Source: Glandiceps talaboti
Lineage: Eukaryota > Hemichordata > Enteropneusta > Spengelidae
Assembly: GCF_964340395.1 (NCBI RefSeq)
Contig: NC_135553.1
Location: forward strand, 4,901,001 to 4,965,000
DNA: 64,000 bases
Reading direction: 5' to 3'
In this document: piece after piece, positions 1 to 64,000 of the stretch
Position numbering within the stretch: the stretch's first letter is position 1
How the letters are laid out: every line of letters begins with the position of its first letter
Notes under the pieces: generated by a model
Told to the model about the DNA's origin: nothing
Database searches by the model: none
Seen by the model: only the letters and a program-made list of their open reading frames with translations
Position numbers and translations under genes: made by a program

Positions 1-36
1 TCCGTTTTATGTATATCTAATATTTTGATATTCTAG

Positions 37-28538
<28,502 letters not shown>

Positions 28539-28964
28539 AGAAAATAATTAACATGTGTCAAGTCACTTTTAAAAATTCTAAGAAAATTTAGACCTCGAAA
28601 ATTGTGAAGTATGTGTATTCTAGTTTCAATTGTACGTTTCACTTTAGTTGATATATTTTGATAGAGTGTTAGTGTTCTGAATAACTTTTTTAAAAAGTTC
28701 AAGGTGTATTTTTTATCGTGGTAGGAATTTTAACCAACATACACGGAAAATCAAACCTTACATTTGTCTTTATAGTACTATAAAGTAGGTAATGGGTTTA
28801 GTCATGCGTTAAACTCAGATTTAGGTTGTATATAGAGTTTCAAGTCCATCCAAGTTAGTGACACAGCTCCCCTTCCCATAAATCACACTTACATATACAC
28901 ACATTAGTTACACATCAATATTAACATTTTGAAATAATTGTGTATCCATTTTCACACAACTAGA

Positions 28965-28970
28965 AATAAA
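28965..28970 (+). terminator. Candidate polyadenylation signal, gene A (proximal)
   Basis: An AATAAA hexamer 427 bases after the stop codon. Use cannot be shown without transcript ends. Confidence 0.35.
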
Positions 28971-29208
28971 TGGCACATTTTACTTTGACAACCAAACTTT
29001 AAAACACTAGATATGTATACAAGCAATCCTAAAGTTTAATGTTGTACGTTTTGTTTTGATTTGTTGTTGAATTTCCATTAGTTTGTCAGACAATCGAACA
29101 ACACATGTATGCATCTCCCCCTCCCCTCTCTCTCACACTTTCAAATTCAGTCACTTACACATTATTCACTATAATCGTTGAAATTGCTTTATTATTTTAT
29201 TATGTGTG

Positions 29209-29214
29209 AATAAA
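29209..29214 (+). terminator. Candidate polyadenylation signal, gene A (distal)
   Basis: An AATAAA hexamer followed by GT-rich sequence (AAAGTAGTTGTGTAAAC), a plausible downstream element. It would give a 3'UTR of about 700 bases. Confidence 0.45.
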
Positions 29215-30465
29215 TTAAAGTAGTTGTGTAAACATACTTGAAGGTGCGAGTTTTCTTTAACAAGTATGAAGATGTTGGTTATTCATTCAAATCTCTATCT
29301 AAGTTTTATTGGTCAGCATTCCATTATTCTACATGTTCCATGTCAAAAGATACTTGCAAAGAAAGTTGATTCCTTGGATACTAATTTTCGTAATGACGAT
29401 ACCCAAGTTATTTTGATAAGGCAATGCTGTCAATGAATCTGCAAAGTTGCGCAGTGGAAACACCCAGGTTCAATATTAAAGAGACCAAGAAAAGGAGAAA
29501 AAGCACGTATCATTCCTATAGTAACTAAATATGAGCATGCGCATTAAGGTAGAATGTGGAAACAAGAGAAAGCGATCGATAAACTTTAAGACGTTGTCCC
29601 ACTCTAAGGATGCGACTGTTGATCAATAAACCAACAAATGGAGGCACTTTGGAAAATGTGTCATCTCTTTCAAAGTTATTTTGTTCAAAATGACAAACGG
29701 CATTCCTTTATTGCAACTTCAAACTTAACCAAACTATAAAAGCGACTTCAGAATTTGTATGTGTCGACGATCTTAATTAATTATTCATGAATATTGATCT
29801 TAGAAATCTGCAAAAGTTTTCTGACATTGTCAGCAGAAACAAACGTACATCTCCGCCAAAATAACAAGACTATATTGTTAATTTGGACTACCATTTGTTT
29901 CAAACGATCTTGGGCAAACAATTAGTATTTCCGAGCTCCTTAAGAGTCCACAGTACAACTTAGAAAACCAAAGCGGTTCAATGCAAATGTTCATAAATAT
30001 AACTGTACACCGTTTGATTTGTAATGCTGCCTAAGACAGATTATCTCTGGCACGATATCGATCGTTCTGAACCTGTGTTCAAAGACACGTCTACAGAAAA
30101 ATATCTTTATTTCAACTTAAACTTGAAGTTCGTCATTAGATTGTCATGTCGCTATTGGTAATCTACAAAAATACATCAGTGTAAACTTACTCAAGTTAAA
30201 TTTCGTTAAAAAGACAGGTTGTATCACGTACATATCAGTTCGACTTGACCCGGATGTTACAACAATCTAGAGTATAGTAAAATCAATATATCTATCGACG
30301 AAATCTTTCAACACACACAGCAGACTTGCTCGTCATAGCGCCTATGTTTGCTCTTCGTTCTATGGCCTGCCCTCCCCTATTTAGGTAACTGCAACTATTT
30401 CAGAAAAAAAAGTATTTCACGTGAAAGTGGCAGATTTCTGCGTAATCCTGTAACAAAGTTACATT

Positions 30466-30473
30466 TATAAAAT
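30466..30473 (+). promoter_or_regulatory. Candidate TATA box, gene B
   Basis: TATAAAAT lies 270 bases before the gene B start codon. If used, transcription would start near 30497 and give a 5'UTR of about 240 bases holding two short upstream ORFs. This rests on motif and position only. Confidence 0.3.
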
Positions 30474-30735
30474 AACTTGAGAGCACTTTCAACCAAAAAT
30501 ACAATCAATATGTGCCAATATTTTTAGCAGTTAAATGCCAGAAAGGGGTGACAAGCAGCTAATGCAACAGCCTCCGTAAGTTGCGTTGCGTAAAAGTTCT
30601 GGAAAACAAGAAAGTGGAGATCGACAATCAGGACAACGCTGGGTGACGGAAATTCGCGTCCAAGATTCTGGTTTTCCTTTCCGAGGATAGCCGGGAATTT
30701 TTCCCGTAAATTCCGAGTGTATTAGCGTGACTGAT

Positions 30736-63583
<32,848 letters not shown>

Positions 63584-63991
63584 ACCTTGAAATCAAAAAC
63601 TTTTTTTTTTCATTGTTTTGTTAAAGCAATAACAGTTTGTGTGATCATTTCACATAAGAGTATTTACATATGAATAGATGTGTGTGTAAAGTCTAGGAAC
63701 TTAATTTTATCAAACATGGTGTGACAAAATCACTACTCGTAAACTGTTCATACTGTTCTGTTATATCTGTAATACGAATGCATATTGATGTCAAAGGTCA
63801 TATAAATGGAAGGCACCATCTTGTAGATGACGAATACTTTTACAAACCTGTCACGTATTTTATTTATCTGCATTCAGTTGTTTCACTTTGTTTATTTATA
63901 CATTTGATTACATCAATATGGTAATTGTAGAGATTGTGTAATATTTACAGCTTTGATGACATCAAAGTGATATTATTTGTAGAGAGCGTGT

Positions 63992-63997
63992 AATAAA
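63992..63997 (+). terminator. Candidate polyadenylation signal, gene B
   Basis: AATAAA at the very end of the window, 408 bases after the stop. The cleavage site would fall outside the window. Confidence 0.4.
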
Positions 63998-64000
63998 ATA

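Larger units (their letters stand above)
28539..30735 (+). other. Intergenic region: gene A 3'UTR and gene B 5' flank
   Basis: No coding exon was found on either strand. The first part should be the 3'UTR of gene A and carries two AATAAA candidates. The last part should contain the promoter and 5'UTR of gene B. The middle is AT-rich with no recognisable repeat family or RNA gene. Confidence 0.6.

Overview
This window is nuclear DNA from an animal, almost certainly a marine invertebrate. Evidence for this is AT-rich sequence, GT-AG introns of a few hundred to about 1,200 bases, very abundant di-, tri- and tetranucleotide arrays, and multi-exon genes of the polycystin-1 / REJ (receptor for egg jelly) family, which is expanded in cephalochordates, hemichordates, echinoderms and some lophotrochozoans. 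I cannot name the species or phylum from the sequence.

The window holds two large genes in tandem on the + strand, and no others that I can support. Gene A runs from before the window to 28538; its 5' end is cut off and 36 exons are visible. Gene B runs from 30736 to 63583 and is complete by my reconstruction: 42 exons, 4,094 codons plus stop. Both encode 11-transmembrane polycystin-1-like proteins. The gene B protein, in order, has: a signal peptide split over two exons (one of only 28 nt); two tandem copies of an extracellular module I do not recognise; a WSC domain; PKD-type beta-sandwich repeats with a third copy of the module between them; one giant exon of about 1,074 codons with many PKD/Ig-like repeats, a Ser/Thr/Pro-rich insert and the start of the REJ region; an Ala-rich helical segment with a polybasic stretch; a GAIN-like region ending in a GPS with the cleavage tripeptide HLT; TM1; a PLAT domain; four more membrane segments; and a polycystin channel core (S1, extracellular TOP-type domain, S2-S6), ending in a short helical cytosolic tail.

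Every exon of A in the window has a counterpart in B (An corresponds to Bn+6) with the same intron phase. By my count 23 of 36 pairs have exactly the same length. This mutual support is the main reason the exon boundaries can be trusted without transcripts. The genes are head to tail, separated by about 2.2 kb that contains the A 3'UTR and the putative B promoter, so they are tandem duplicates and probably part of a larger cluster.

The proteins would act in the plasma or ciliary membrane as receptor/channel subunits. In this family the PKD1-type protein usually partners a PKD2-type channel subunit; no PKD2 gene is visible here. Both genes have Lys where PKD2-type pores carry the acidic residue of the LGD filter.

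Introns hold many microsatellites, a GGATTTTGGA-type minisatellite, several foldback (MITE-like) elements, a dispersed repeat seen in both genes, and a triplicated exon-end fragment in gene A. Introns not listed separately showed me nothing beyond AT-rich sequence. No tRNA, rRNA, CRISPR or transposase-coding sequence was seen. All exon joins were made by eye from splice signals, reading frame and paralogue comparison.
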